In this document: in pieces, positions 37,818 through 49,491 of the stretch
How positions within the stretch are numbered: position 1 is the first letter of the stretch
Layout: every line of letters begins with the position of its first letter
From: Sphingomonas yunnanensis
GTDB lineage: Bacteria > Pseudomonadota > Alphaproteobacteria > Sphingomonadales > Sphingomonadaceae
NCBI RefSeq assembly: GCF_019898765.1
Contig: NZ_JAIOKB010000007.1
Location: forward strand, 124,001-188,000
Length of the DNA stretch: 64,000 bases
Direction of reading: 5' to 3'
Notes under the pieces: model-generated
What the model saw: the letters and a program-made list of their open reading frames with translations, nothing else
What the model was told of the DNA's origin: nothing
The model's database searches: none
Program-made: the position numbers and the translations under genes

Positions 37818-38179
37818 CCTGAGAGCTGGCATGCGCGTCGTGGGAACGTTGCTCAAAGGCGAAGCAGCGACAGGGCATGCCTGCTCGTTCATGCTGAGGA
37901 GCCGCTGAGCCTGTCGAAGCGGCGTCTCGAAGCGCCTGCCACCCAGCGTGGGCGCTTCGAGACGAGGCTTCGACGAGCTCAGACACTCCTCAACGCGACC
38001 GGGAGAAGCGAGGCCGATCTGTGTCGAGCGGGCCAACCAGTCATCGCTTCTCGCCGGACGAGCGTGATTCCGTCGCAGCCCCACATCACATCCCGCCCGA
38101 CATTCGCCCCGAGACGGACCAGAATTTACTATGCCGCTGCTGGTCGCCGCGCGGCCAACCGTCCTAGGACTCGACCCAG
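37818..38179. repeat. 362-bp intergenic gap with nested palindrome (family F)
   Basis: At 37893-37990 there is a large inverted element. GTCTCGAAGCGCC (37924-37936) pairs exactly with GGCGCTTCGAGAC (37951-37963), and outside them GAGCCTGTCGAAGC pairs with GCTTCGACGAGCTC. The rest of the gap shows no convincing gene, only the upstream region of the second MFS gene. Confidence 0.7.
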
Positions 38180-39382
38180 ATGGGTATACCGAATCACCGC
38201 GCCGGCGCCGAGTGGCGCGCGGGCTGGCCGCTCGTGCTGGGCGGGCTGGTCGGCATGGGCGCGGGACCGGGGCTCTTCCAGAACCTCTCCAGCCTCTTCA
38301 TTCCCGGCCTCATCGCCGAGTTCGGCTGGACCCGCGGCGAGATCGCCACCGCGGCAGGTATCGGCCTGCTCGGTTGCGTCGTCATTCCCTTGTTCGGCCG
38401 CGCCACCGACCGTGCCGGACCGATCCCCGTCATCACCTTCTCGCTGCTGCTGCTCGCCGCCACCTATCTCGCCTTCACCCATATGGCGGGCGAGCTGTGG
38501 CACTATCAGATCCTTGTCCTCTGTCTCGCGCTGGGCGTGCCGGGGACCAGCGCGGTCGCTTACGGCCGGCCGATCGCGGCCCGCTTCGTGGCGCACCGCG
38601 GGCTGGCGCTCGGTGTTGCCACCTCCGGCCTGTCGATCGCGACGCTGCTGATGCCACCGATCGTCGGCGCCGCGATCACCCGACACGGCTGGCGCAGCGG
38701 CTTCGCGGTGCTCGCGGCCTATGCCGCGCTGATCGCCCTGCCGGTGACACTGCTCGCGCTGCGCCGCGCCGCATCCGCGACGACCGACCACGTTCCGCCC
38801 GGCCCGAGCGCACGCGCGTCACGGCGGGAGGGGCGCTTCTGGCGGCTGGGGCTGACCGCCTTCTGCGTCAACTTCGCCACCGTGGGGCTGGTCACCCAGC
38901 TCGTGCCGTTAGGGCTGGAGCGCGGGCTGGGTACCAGCGAGGCGGCGCTGCTCGTCACTGCCTTCGGCAGCGCGCAGCTGGTCGCGCGCGTCGCGATCGG
39001 CGCGCTGGTCGATCGGCTCGCTCCCCATCGCGTCGCCGCCGCGGTGGCGCTGCTGTCCGCGGCGGGCTTCGCGCTGCTCGAGCTGCGCGCGCCCGGTCTC
39101 GCCGCTCTGTGGCTGATCGTCTTCCTCGCCGGGCTGATGAACGGCGCCGAGAACGACCTGCTCCCCTTCTTCGCGGCGCGGCTGTTCGGAGTCGGCGCCT
39201 ACGGCGAGACCTATGGCTCGCTGCTGGTGATCGCGCTGCTCGGCACCGCCGCCGGCGTGATCGGCTTCGGGCGACTGCGCGACGCGACGGGCGCCTACGA
39301 CCTCGCGCTCGCGCTCGGGGCCGGCGCGATGCTGGCAGCGGCGGTGCTCTTTCTATCGTTGCGCCAGCGCCCGGAGGGCTGA
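38180..39382 (+). CDS. MFS transporter (second of a tandem pair)
   Basis: This 400-residue, 12-helix protein is closely related to the preceding MFS product. Shared features include GPGLFQNLSSLFIPGL in helix 1, GTSAVAYGRPIAARF in helix 4 and MNGAENDLLPFFAARLFG in helix 10, with similar loop lengths. Start ATG 38180 lacks a strong ribosome site but begins 11 residues before the conserved WRAGWPLV. Three bases separate its stop from the hydrolase gene, so the two are co-transcribed. Divergence between the paralogues suggests an old duplication. Substrate unknown. Confidence 0.88.
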   Translation: MGIPNHRAGAEWRAGWPLVLGGLVGMGAGPGLFQNLSSLFIPGLIAEFGWTRGEIATAAGIGLLGCVVIPLFGRATDRAGPIPVITFSLLLLAATYLAFTHMAGELWHYQILVLCLALGVPGTSAVAYGRPIAARFVAHRGLALGVATSGLSIATLLMPPIVGAAITRHGWRSGFAVLAAYAALIALPVTLLALRRAASATTDHVPPGPSARASRREGRFWRLGLTAFCVNFATVGLVTQLVPLGLERGLGTSEAALLVTAFGSAQLVARVAIGALVDRLAPHRVAAAVALLSAAGFALLELRAPGLAALWLIVFLAGLMNGAENDLLPFFAARLFGVGAYGETYGSLLVIALLGTAAGVIGFGRLRDATGAYDLALALGAGAMLAAAVLFLSLRQRPEG

Positions 39383-39385
39383 GCG

Positions 39386-40264
39386 ATGCTCGATCGCCGC
39401 CGCCACCCGCCCGACCTCGCCTTCACGGCGTGGCGCGCGCGCGACGGCTGGCACTTGCGCGCCTATGACTGGCCCGCGCCGGCGCCGCGGGGGCGTCTGC
39501 TGTTCCTCGGCGGGCGCGGCGACTTCGCCGAGAAATACCTGGAGGCGATGGCGCATTGGCGCGGCCGCGGGTGGAGCATCACCGGCTTCGATTGGCGCGG
39601 CCAGGGCGGCTCGGGACGGATCGGGGGCGATCCGCTGGTCAACCATCTCGACAGCCTCGACCCGCTGCTCGACGATCTCGCGGAGTTCGTGGCGGCGCGA
39701 CCGGTGTCGGTCGTGGTGGCACATTCGATGGGCGCGCACCTGCTGCTGCGGCTGCTCGCCGAGAAGCGTGTCCGCCTCGACGCCGCGGTGCTGTCGTCCC
39801 CCATGCTGGGGCTCCGCGCCGGACCACTCGGCACGCCGGCGATCGCCGCCCTCGCCGCCGCGGCCTCACGCGCGGGGTGCAGCGAGCGGCGGGTGTGGGA
39901 GGGCGACGCCGGCAACGTCGGCGGGCGTATGACCTCCTGCCCCGAGCGTCAGGCGGACAAGGTCTGGTGGAAGACGAACCACCCGCAGATCGCCTCGGGC
40001 GCGCCGAGCTGGGGCTGGACCCGCGCCGCCTGCGCCTCGATCGCCCGGCTGCGCCCCGCCGCGCTCGCCGCGGTGGACACGCGCGTGCTGCTGCTGGTGT
40101 CGCGGCGGGACCCGATCGTGTCGCCGCGTGCGGTGACGCGCGCCGCCCGGATCCTCCCGCTCGGCGAGATCGAGCTGCTGCCCGGCCGCGGCCACGAGCT
40201 GCTGCGCGAGGCCGACCCGATACGCCACCGCGTGCTGGCGCGGATCGACCAGTTCCTCGGCTGA
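39386..40264 (+). CDS. Alpha/beta hydrolase (lysophospholipase L2/PldB-like)
   Basis: This 292-residue alpha/beta hydrolase has LLFLGGRGDFAEKYLE as the oxyanion-side loop, DWRGQGGSG as in monoglyceride lipase/PldB proteins, and the nucleophile elbow AHSMGAH near 112. The acid is in SRRDPIVSP and the His in GRGHELLRE. There is no signal peptide, so it is cytosolic or membrane-associated. It starts three bases after the MFS stop and ends 42 bases before gyrB. The PldB-type match suggests lysophospholipid or monoacylglycerol hydrolysis, inferred from motifs only. Confidence 0.85.
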   Translation: MLDRRRHPPDLAFTAWRARDGWHLRAYDWPAPAPRGRLLFLGGRGDFAEKYLEAMAHWRGRGWSITGFDWRGQGGSGRIGGDPLVNHLDSLDPLLDDLAEFVAARPVSVVVAHSMGAHLLLRLLAEKRVRLDAAVLSSPMLGLRAGPLGTPAIAALAAAASRAGCSERRVWEGDAGNVGGRMTSCPERQADKVWWKTNHPQIASGAPSWGWTRAACASIARLRPAALAAVDTRVLLLVSRRDPIVSPRAVTRAARILPLGEIELLPGRGHELLREADPIRHRVLARIDQFLG

Positions 40265-42808
<2,544 letters not shown>

Positions 42809-42842
42809 GGCGCCGTCAGAGCGCGTCGGCTCAGTGATGAGC

Positions 42843-42872
42843 AGTGCTCCGGCGGACGCCGGAGCCCAGGTT
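42843..42872. repeat. Palindromic intergenic repeat, family C (half copy)
   Basis: GTGCTCCGGCGGACGCCGGAG is the left half of the family C element seen at 25909-25986 and 34266-34344. It lies between the convergent ends of gyrB and the kinase gene, where its hairpin could terminate transcription. Confidence 0.65.
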
Positions 42873-42878
42873 CGCGCC

Positions 42879-44258
42879 TCAGACCAGCGGGATCAGTGGC
42901 TCGGCCTTCTCGGTGCAGACCAGCTGTGCCGCGCTGCCCCGCTCGGCGAAGCGGAGCGTGAAGCCGTGCAGGTCCGCGATCGCCTTGACCAGCGCTAGCC
43001 CGAGTCCCGTGCCGCGGATCGCGCCGCGGCCGCGGTAGAAGCGCTGGGTCACCAGCGCGCGCTCGGCTGCGGCGACACCCGTACCCTCGTCGCCGACGGT
43101 GACGGTGACGCCCGCGTCGTCGCGGTCGAGCGCGACCGTCACCTTCCCAGGGGCGGGGCCGAACTTGATCGCATTGTCGATGAGGTTGGCGACCGCCTCC
43201 ATCAGCAGGCTGGCGTCACCGCGCACCGTCGCCGCCGCGCGAACCTGGCAGAGAAGCGCGATGCCGCGATCCTCCGCCAGCGGGCGGTGCAGGTCGCACG
43301 CGTCCTCGATCAGCCGAGCGAGGTCGACCGCGGCGAAGCGGCTGCGGCGCTCGTGATCCTCCAGTTCGCGCAGCCGCAACAGCGCGGCGACGACACCCAG
43401 CAGCGAGTCGATCTCGGCCAGAGCGCGCTCGATCACCGCCGCGAAGGCGCGCGGATCGCCTGCCTCGCGCAGGCCGCGCTCGAGGCCGGCACGCAGCCGC
43501 GTCAGCGGGGTACGCAGCTGGTGCGCGATATCGTCGCCGATGCCGCGCACGTCGGCGACGAGCAGCTGGAGCCGGTCGAGCATGGCGTTGACCTGCGCCC
43601 AGAGCAGCCCGACGCTGTCGGGACGGCGACCGACCGGCAGCCGCTCGCGCAGATCGCCCGCGACGATCCGCGCCGTCAGCCGCCGCACCGCGTCGACCTG
43701 GCGCGCGGCGCGGCGCCCCAGCATCAGCCCGACACCGAGCGCGAGCAGCAGCCCCGGCACCAGTGCCAGCAGCAGCGAGCGCCACACCAGCCGCAGCGCC
43801 TCCTCGGCGTCGTCGAGGTCGACTCCGGTGAGCAGCCGGGTACCGTCGGGCATCGCGCAGACGGTCAGCCGCGCGACGTCGCTGGTCCGCCCGGGCAGCT
43901 CGGTCGGCGCCACCGCGGCGACGATCGAGCGCCCGACGCCGCTTGCCGCCGGCAGCCGCGCGACATTGCCCGCGATCAGTCGCCCGCGCGGATCGAACAA
44001 CGCGAGGAACTGTTCGCGGTGGATGTCGCGGCTGAGCCGCTCGCGCAGCTCCTCGGGGCGCTCCTCGGAGGGGGTCAGCGCGAAGAAGGTGCAGTCGTCC
44101 GCCAGCCCGTGTTCGATCGCGCGCCGGTGATTGTCGTTGGCGAAGCCCCAGAAGATCGCGGTCAGAACGAGCGACTGGAAGACCAGCATCGCCGCCAGCG
44201 CACCGCCCCAGCGCCAGCCGGTGCGCGCGACCGGGTCAGCCCGGAACATCGAACACAT
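42879..44258 (-). CDS. Membrane sensor histidine kinase
   Basis: This 459-residue kinase has transmembrane helices near 20-40 and 160-182 with a periplasmic sensor of about 120 residues between. HAMP (about 183-235) and HisKA (DDIAHQLRTPLTRL, His246) follow, then a HATPase with N-box NLIDNAIKFG and G-box GTGLGLALVK. It overlaps the regulator gene by 23 bases. The pair faces a heavy-metal RND operon, which suggests periplasmic metal sensing like CzcS/CusS. No metal-binding His/Met cluster stands out in the sensor, so the signal is inferred from position. Confidence 0.9.
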   Translation of the reverse strand: MCSMFRADPVARTGWRWGGALAAMLVFQSLVLTAIFWGFANDNHRRAIEHGLADDCTFFALTPSEERPEELRERLSRDIHREQFLALFDPRGRLIAGNVARLPAASGVGRSIVAAVAPTELPGRTSDVARLTVCAMPDGTRLLTGVDLDDAEEALRLVWRSLLLALVPGLLLALGVGLMLGRRAARQVDAVRRLTARIVAGDLRERLPVGRRPDSVGLLWAQVNAMLDRLQLLVADVRGIGDDIAHQLRTPLTRLRAGLERGLREAGDPRAFAAVIERALAEIDSLLGVVAALLRLRELEDHERRSRFAAVDLARLIEDACDLHRPLAEDRGIALLCQVRAAATVRGDASLLMEAVANLIDNAIKFGPAPGKVTVALDRDDAGVTVTVGDEGTGVAAAERALVTQRFYRGRGAIRGTGLGLALVKAIADLHGFTLRFAERGSAAQLVCTEKAEPLIPLV

Positions 44259-44913
44259 ACCCCTGCCCGCGCACGTTGCGAATCAGTGCGGGCTCGCCAT
44301 CGCCGTCGACCTTGCGGCGGAGCCGGCCCATATGCACGTCGACGACGTTGCTGTTGGGCTCGAACGTGTAACCCCACACGTCCTGCAGCAGCATCGAGCG
44401 CGTGACGATCCGCCCCGGCCGCCGCGCCAGATAGTCGAGCAGCTTGAGTTCGCGCGGCAGCAGCCCCAGCGATCGTCCCGCGCGCGTGGCGGTGCCGCCG
44501 AGCAGGTCGAGGTCGAGCGGGCCGACGATCAGCCGCGTCGCGCGCCCTTCCTCAGGGCGGCGCAGCAGCGCCTCGAGCCGCGCCACCAGCTCGACCAGCG
44601 CGAACGGCTTCGGCAGGTAATCGTCACCGCCGGCGCGCAGCCCGCGCACGCGGTCGTCAAGGCTGCCGAGCGCGCTCAGCACCAGCGCCGGCGTGCGCCG
44701 GCCCTCGGCGCGCAGCGCGGCGATCAGGTCGAGCCCGTCCCCGTCGGGCAGCTGCCGGTCGACGATCATCGCGTCGATCGCGCTCTCCCGCATCGCCTCT
44801 CCCGCCCCCGCGAGCGTGCTGCGGTGGAGCGCCTCATGGCCGGCGGCGGCGAGCTCGAGCAGGATCTCGGTCGCCGTGCCGGCGTCATCCTCGAGGAGCA
44901 GGATCCGCGTCAC
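44236..44913 (-). CDS. OmpR-family response regulator
   Basis: This 225-residue regulator has a receiver (LLLEDDAG, phospho-acceptor Asp52 in IVDRQLPDGDG, Lys in YLPKPF) and a winged-helix output domain ending VDVHMGRLRRKVD and GQGYVFDVP. I chose GTG 44913 because it directly precedes the first strand TRILLLED. A TTG 12 codons upstream adds non-homologous residues. The regulator probably binds the inverted repeats at 44950-44974 and controls both its own operon and czcC-czcA-VIT. Confidence 0.9.
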   Translation of the reverse strand: MTRILLLEDDAGTATEILLELAAAGHEALHRSTLAGAGEAMRESAIDAMIVDRQLPDGDGLDLIAALRAEGRRTPALVLSALGSLDDRVRGLRAGGDDYLPKPFALVELVARLEALLRRPEEGRATRLIVGPLDLDLLGGTATRAGRSLGLLPRELKLLDYLARRPGRIVTRSMLLQDVWGYTFEPNSNVVDVHMGRLRRKVDGDGEPALIRNVRGQGYVFDVPG

Positions 44914-44949
44914 CTGCCGGGTGTGCGTCCGACCGGCACAGTGAATCAA

Positions 44950-44974
44950 CTGAATAGCAGTTCAGATCCTGAAC
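44950..44974. promoter_or_regulatory. Inverted-repeat operator between regulator and metal-efflux operon
   Basis: GTTCAG-ATC-CTGAAC (44960-44974) is a perfect inverted repeat. A further CTGAA at 44950-44954 forms a second inverted pair with TTCAG, so three half-sites alternate. It lies 36 bases from the regulator start and about 70 from the czcC-like gene, ideal for divergent control by the OmpR-type regulator. Confidence 0.6.
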
Positions 44975-45043
44975 CGGGATTTAGTCGACGACGCCCCCGT
45001 CGCGCCGCTAGCAGGGAGCGGGGCGAGAGAACGGAGGTCATCG

Positions 45044-46324
45044 ATGCGCCGTGTCGCGCCCGCAATGCTGCGCTGCCTGGCCCTGCCCGCGCTGGCATCC
45101 GGCGCGCCCGCAGCGGCGCAGACAGTCGCCGCGACGGCATTGTCGCTCGACGCACTCGCGCGCGACGTCGTCGCCAACAACCCCGAGCGGCAATATTACG
45201 AGCGCCAGATCGCCGCGGCGCGGATCGAACAGCAGGCGGCGGGCCGCTGGGCCGATCCCGAGGCAGTGGTCGAGTTCGGCCAGCGCCGTGCGCAGGATCT
45301 GACCAGCGGCGCGCTCACCGGTGAGGGCGTCACCTACGCGGTCTCGGTGGTGCAGCCGATCGAGTTCGGCGGCCGGATCGCACTGCGCCGTGCCATCGCC
45401 GAGCGCCAGCTCGGGCTCGCCGAGCTCGGGCTGCGCCAGTTCGATGCGACGCTGGCGGCGCGCGCGCGCGCGCTCGGCTACGGCCTGTTCGCCGCCGACG
45501 AGAAGGCCGCGGCGGCGCGCACCGTCGCGACGCGGATGCGCACGCTGGCGCGCGTGATCGTGTCGCGCGATCCCGCCGGCCCCTCGCCCGTGCTCGAGGC
45601 GACCGCGCTGGAGGCCGGCGCGGTGAGCGCCGAGCGCACCGCCGCCGGCGCGGACGCCGAGGCCAACTCGATCCTGTACGAGCTCAATCAGCTACGCGGG
45701 CAGCCCTTCGCGGCGCGGCTGCGGGTCGTACGGCCCGACATGGGCCTGCCCGCGCTGCCCGCCGGCGCGACGCTGGCCGCCGCGGCGAGCGAGAACAACT
45801 TCGAGCTTCGCGCGCTCCGCGCCCAGCTCGAGCAGCAGGGGCTGCGCGTCGATCTCGCGCGCAAGGCGCGCGTGCCGGTGGTGAGCGTCGGCCCCTATTA
45901 TGATCGCGCGCGCTCCGACATCCGCGAGACCAACTATGGCGTGCGGCTGTCGACCACGATCCCGCTGTGGAACCGCCAGGCCGGCGAGGTCGCCGCCGAG
46001 CAGGGGCGCCAGGCCCAGGCCAATGCCACGCTGGTCAGCGCCGAGCGTCGCGTCGCGCGCGACGTGTTCGACCAGTCCGCGCAATATGAGGCCAAGCGCG
46101 CGGCGCTGGCGCGCTGGGACGACGAGGCGCCGCGCCGCTTCGCCGCCGCGGCCTCGGACGCCGATCGCAACTATCGTCTCGGCGCGATCCCGCTGGCGAC
46201 CTACACGCAGATGCAGCAGGCCTATGTCGACGCCACCGCCGCGGTGCTCGACACGCGGCGCGAGGCGATCGAGGCATTGCTCCAGCTGCGCGCGCTCAAC
46301 GGCGGCGACCCGCTGCCGCGATGA
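45044..46324 (+). CDS. CzcC-like outer-membrane efflux channel (TolC family)
   Basis: This 426-residue exported protein has a signal peptide ending at PAAAQ (about 26) and two long coiled-coil repeats of the outer-membrane efflux family. CzcC-type blocks include VVQPIEFGGRIALRRA near 105 and LSTTIPLWNRQAGEVA near 310. It would form the outer-membrane exit duct of a metal RND pump. Start ATG 45044 follows AACGGAGG. Its stop overlaps the RND gene start by four bases (ATGA). Confidence 0.9.
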   Translation: MRRVAPAMLRCLALPALASGAPAAAQTVAATALSLDALARDVVANNPERQYYERQIAAARIEQQAAGRWADPEAVVEFGQRRAQDLTSGALTGEGVTYAVSVVQPIEFGGRIALRRAIAERQLGLAELGLRQFDATLAARARALGYGLFAADEKAAAARTVATRMRTLARVIVSRDPAGPSPVLEATALEAGAVSAERTAAGADAEANSILYELNQLRGQPFAARLRVVRPDMGLPALPAGATLAAAASENNFELRALRAQLEQQGLRVDLARKARVPVVSVGPYYDRARSDIRETNYGVRLSTTIPLWNRQAGEVAAEQGRQAQANATLVSAERRVARDVFDQSAQYEAKRAALARWDDEAPRRFAAAASDADRNYRLGAIPLATYTQMQQAYVDATAAVLDTRREAIEALLQLRALNGGDPLPR

Positions 46325-49300
46325 ACCGGCTGCTCCGCTGGGTGACCCACCACCGCCTCGCGGTCGCGCTGCTCGGCGCGGTCGTCGCCGCGCTGGGGCT
46401 ATGGTCGTTCGCCAGCCTGCAGATCGACGCCATCCCCGACATCACCGGGGTGCAAGTACAGATCAACACCCAGGTGCCCGCGCTCGCGCCCGAGGAGATC
46501 GAGCGGCTGGTGACGTTGCCGGTCGAGCGCGCGATGGGCGGCCAGCCGGGCCTCGACCAGACCCGTTCGCTCACCAAGACCGGGCTCAGCCAGGTCACGC
46601 TGCTGTACAAGGACGGCACCGACCAGCTGCGCGCGCGCCAGCTCGTCACCGAGCGACTCGCCGCGGTGCGCGACCAGCTGCCCGCGGGCAGCACGCCCCA
46701 GCTCGCGCCGATCACCACGGGGCTGGGCGAGATCTATTATTACACGCTCGAGTGGCGTCACCCTCCTGCCGGCATGTCGCCGCAGCAGCAGCTGATGGAG
46801 CTGTACGAGGCGCAGGAATATACCGTCCGCCCGATGCTGCGCTCGGTCGCGGGAGTCGCCGACGTCAACTCGAACGGAGGACTCGAGCTCCAGTTCGTGG
46901 TCGAGCCCGACCCGCGCCGGCTGACGCTGCACGGGGTCACCGCCGCCGAGCTGGCCGAGGCGGTAGGGCGCAACGTCGAGAATGCGGGCGGCGGCGTGGT
47001 CAGCCGCGGCGCCGAGCGCTTCACCGTCCGCACCGACGCGCGCGTCATGGACGCGACGCAGATCGGCTCGATCCCCGTGAAGTTCGCGGGCGGCGTGCTG
47101 CCGCTACAGGTGCGCGACCTCGCCGACGTGGTGATCGGCGCCGCGCCGCGGCAGGGCGCGGCGACGCAGAACGGGCGCGAGACCGTGCTCGGCACGGTGA
47201 TGATGCTGGTCGGGCAGAACAGCCGCCAGGTCGCGCTCCGTGTCGAGGACGCGCTGCCCGGCGTCAGTGCCGCGCTGCCGCGGGGCATGGTGATCGACCG
47301 CCAATACAGCCGCGCCGACCTGGTCGACCGCACGATCCACACCGTCGAGCGCAACCTCGGCGAAGGGGCGCTGCTCGTCGCGCTGGTGCTGCTGGTGGTG
47401 ATGGGCAATTGGCGCGCGGCGCTGATCGTGGCGCTGGTGATCCCGCTCGCCTTCCTGGTGACCGTCACCGGGATGCACGCGATCGGCGTGTCGGGCAATC
47501 TGATGAGCCTGGGCGCACTCGACTTCGGGCTGATCGTCGACGGCGCGATCGTCGTCGTCGAGAACAGCCTGCGCCTGCTCGCCGCGCGGGGCCGCGACAA
47601 GGGCGAGGAACTCACCGCGGAGGAGCGCCGCGAGACGGTGGCCCATGCGGCCCGGATGGTGGCGCGGCCGACCTGTTTCGGCATCGCGATCATCGCGTTG
47701 GTCTACGTGCCCGTGCTCAGCCTGGGCGGGGTCGAGGGCAAGCTCTTCCAGCCGATGGCGCAGGCGGTGATGCTGGCGATCGTCGCCGGTCTCGCCTGGA
47801 CCTTCACCATCGTGCCGGCGCTGTCGGCCTGGCTGTTGCGCGCGCCCGCGCGCGGGGACGGCGACGAGCGCGCGCCCGGAGGCGTGATCGGCTATGCCCG
47901 GCGCGGCTATGCGCCGCTGCTCGAGCGCGCGCTGGCGCACCCGCTGCTGCTGGTGCTCGCCGCGCTCGCGCTGCTCGGCGGCACCGCGCTGGCGTTCCGC
48001 TCGCTCGGCTCGCAGTTCACGCCCCAGCTCGATGAGGGCGCGATCACCGCGATGGTGTACCGCCCGGTCGGCCTCTCGCTCGAGCAGAGCCTCGCGATCG
48101 AGCAGCGCACCGAGCTGGCGATACGCCGCGCCTTCCCGCAGGTGACACACACTTTCTCGCGGATCGGCACGAGCGAGGTGGCGACCGATCCGATGCCGCC
48201 GAATGAGAATGACCTCTACGTCTTCTACGCGCCCGAGAAGGATTGGCCGCAAGGTGATGGCAAGCCGCGCACCAAGCCGGAACTGATCGCCGGGATCGAG
48301 CGCGTCGCGCGGCGGGTCTACGCCGGCCAGAACTTCGAGTTCGCGCAGCCGATCGAGATGCGCTTCAACGAGATGCTCGAGGGAGTCCGCGCCGATGTTT
48401 CGGTCAAGTTCTACGGCGACGACTATGACGTGCTCGAGCGCGCCGCCGTCCGGGCTAAAGCCATCCTGGCGCGGCTGCCCGGCACCGAGGGCGTCGAGTT
48501 CGAGACCGCCGGTCGGCCGCAGACGATCGTGGTCGAGCTCGACCGCGCCGCGCTGCTGCGGCTCGGGCTTGGCACGCAGGAAGTCAACCGCGCGATCACC
48601 GACGCGATCGCGGGCGCCGAGGTCGGTTTCATCCCGCACGACGCCGCGCGCCACGCGATCGTGATCCGCATGAACGAGACGCTGCGCGCCGACCCGGCGG
48701 CGATCCTGTCCTTGCCGCTGCGCGTCGGCGACTATGGCCTGGTGCCGCTGTCACGCGTCGCGCGGCTGCGCCAGACGCGCATGGTCGAGCCGATCCTGCA
48801 CGATGACGGCAACCGCCGCGCCGCGCTGATGGTCAATCTCTCCACCAGCGATCTGGAGGGCTATGTCACGCGCGCGCGCGCCGCGCTGGGCGGCAAGGTG
48901 GGGCTGCCACCCGACTATCGCGTCGAGTTCGGCGGGCAATATCACCAGCTCGAGGCGGCGCAGCGGCGACTGGCGATCGTGGTGCCCGCCGCGCTCGTGC
49001 TGATCTTCGCGCTGGTCTACGCCGCGCTCGGCAGCGTGCGCGAGGCCGCGATCGTCTACACCGGCATCCCGTTCGCGGTGACCGGCGGGGTGCTGGCGCT
49101 GTGGCTGCGCGGCATGCCTTTCTCGATCACCGCTGCGATCGGCTTCATCGCTCTGTCGGGGATCGCGATGCTCAACGGGCTGGTGCTGATCGACCATATC
49201 AATGCGCTGCGCGACGGTCGCGAGGGCGAGCCGGTCGACGTCGAGGAAGCGGTGCGGCATGGCGCGCGCGACCGGCTGCGGCCGGTGCTCTCCACCGCGC

Positions 49301-49491
49301 TGGTCGCCTCGATCGGCTTCGTGCCGATGGCGATCGCGACCGGTGCGGGCGCCGAGGTGCAGCGGCCGCTCGCGACCGTGGTGATCGGCGGCATCGTCAC
49401 CTCGACGATCCTGACGTTACTTCTGCTCCCCAGCCTTTACGCCTGGGTCGAGCGCCGCCGCGCGGCGCGTGTTGAGAAGGAGAGCGGATGA
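46321..49491 (+). CDS. CzcA-type heavy-metal RND efflux pump
   Basis: This 1056-residue inner-membrane RND transporter has twelve helices and two large periplasmic loops. The helix 4 motif DFGLIVDGAIVVVEN (Asp401, Asp407, Glu414) is the form found in Zn/Co/Cd/Ni-type (CzcA, NccA) pumps rather than the AIG-DAA form of Cu/Ag pumps. Divalent cations are therefore the likely substrates. The start overlaps the czcC-like stop and the stop overlaps the VIT gene start. A periplasmic adaptor gene (CzcB), normally between C and A, is missing. Confidence 0.92.
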   Translation: MNRLLRWVTHHRLAVALLGAVVAALGLWSFASLQIDAIPDITGVQVQINTQVPALAPEEIERLVTLPVERAMGGQPGLDQTRSLTKTGLSQVTLLYKDGTDQLRARQLVTERLAAVRDQLPAGSTPQLAPITTGLGEIYYYTLEWRHPPAGMSPQQQLMELYEAQEYTVRPMLRSVAGVADVNSNGGLELQFVVEPDPRRLTLHGVTAAELAEAVGRNVENAGGGVVSRGAERFTVRTDARVMDATQIGSIPVKFAGGVLPLQVRDLADVVIGAAPRQGAATQNGRETVLGTVMMLVGQNSRQVALRVEDALPGVSAALPRGMVIDRQYSRADLVDRTIHTVERNLGEGALLVALVLLVVMGNWRAALIVALVIPLAFLVTVTGMHAIGVSGNLMSLGALDFGLIVDGAIVVVENSLRLLAARGRDKGEELTAEERRETVAHAARMVARPTCFGIAIIALVYVPVLSLGGVEGKLFQPMAQAVMLAIVAGLAWTFTIVPALSAWLLRAPARGDGDERAPGGVIGYARRGYAPLLERALAHPLLLVLAALALLGGTALAFRSLGSQFTPQLDEGAITAMVYRPVGLSLEQSLAIEQRTELAIRRAFPQVTHTFSRIGTSEVATDPMPPNENDLYVFYAPEKDWPQGDGKPRTKPELIAGIERVARRVYAGQNFEFAQPIEMRFNEMLEGVRADVSVKFYGDDYDVLERAAVRAKAILARLPGTEGVEFETAGRPQTIVVELDRAALLRLGLGTQEVNRAITDAIAGAEVGFIPHDAARHAIVIRMNETLRADPAAILSLPLRVGDYGLVPLSRVARLRQTRMVEPILHDDGNRRAALMVNLSTSDLEGYVTRARAALGGKVGLPPDYRVEFGGQYHQLEAAQRRLAIVVPAALVLIFALVYAALGSVREAAIVYTGIPFAVTGGVLALWLRGMPFSITAAIGFIALSGIAMLNGLVLIDHINALRDGREGEPVDVEEAVRHGARDRLRPVLSTALVASIGFVPMAIATGAGAEVQRPLATVVIGGIVTSTILTLLLLPSLYAWVERRRAARVEKESG

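Noticed and set aside
35559-38084. An 841-codon minus-strand frame across recF and the first MFS gene
   Set aside because: Both underlying + strand genes have full family motifs. The antisense product is Arg/Gln-rich with no domain.
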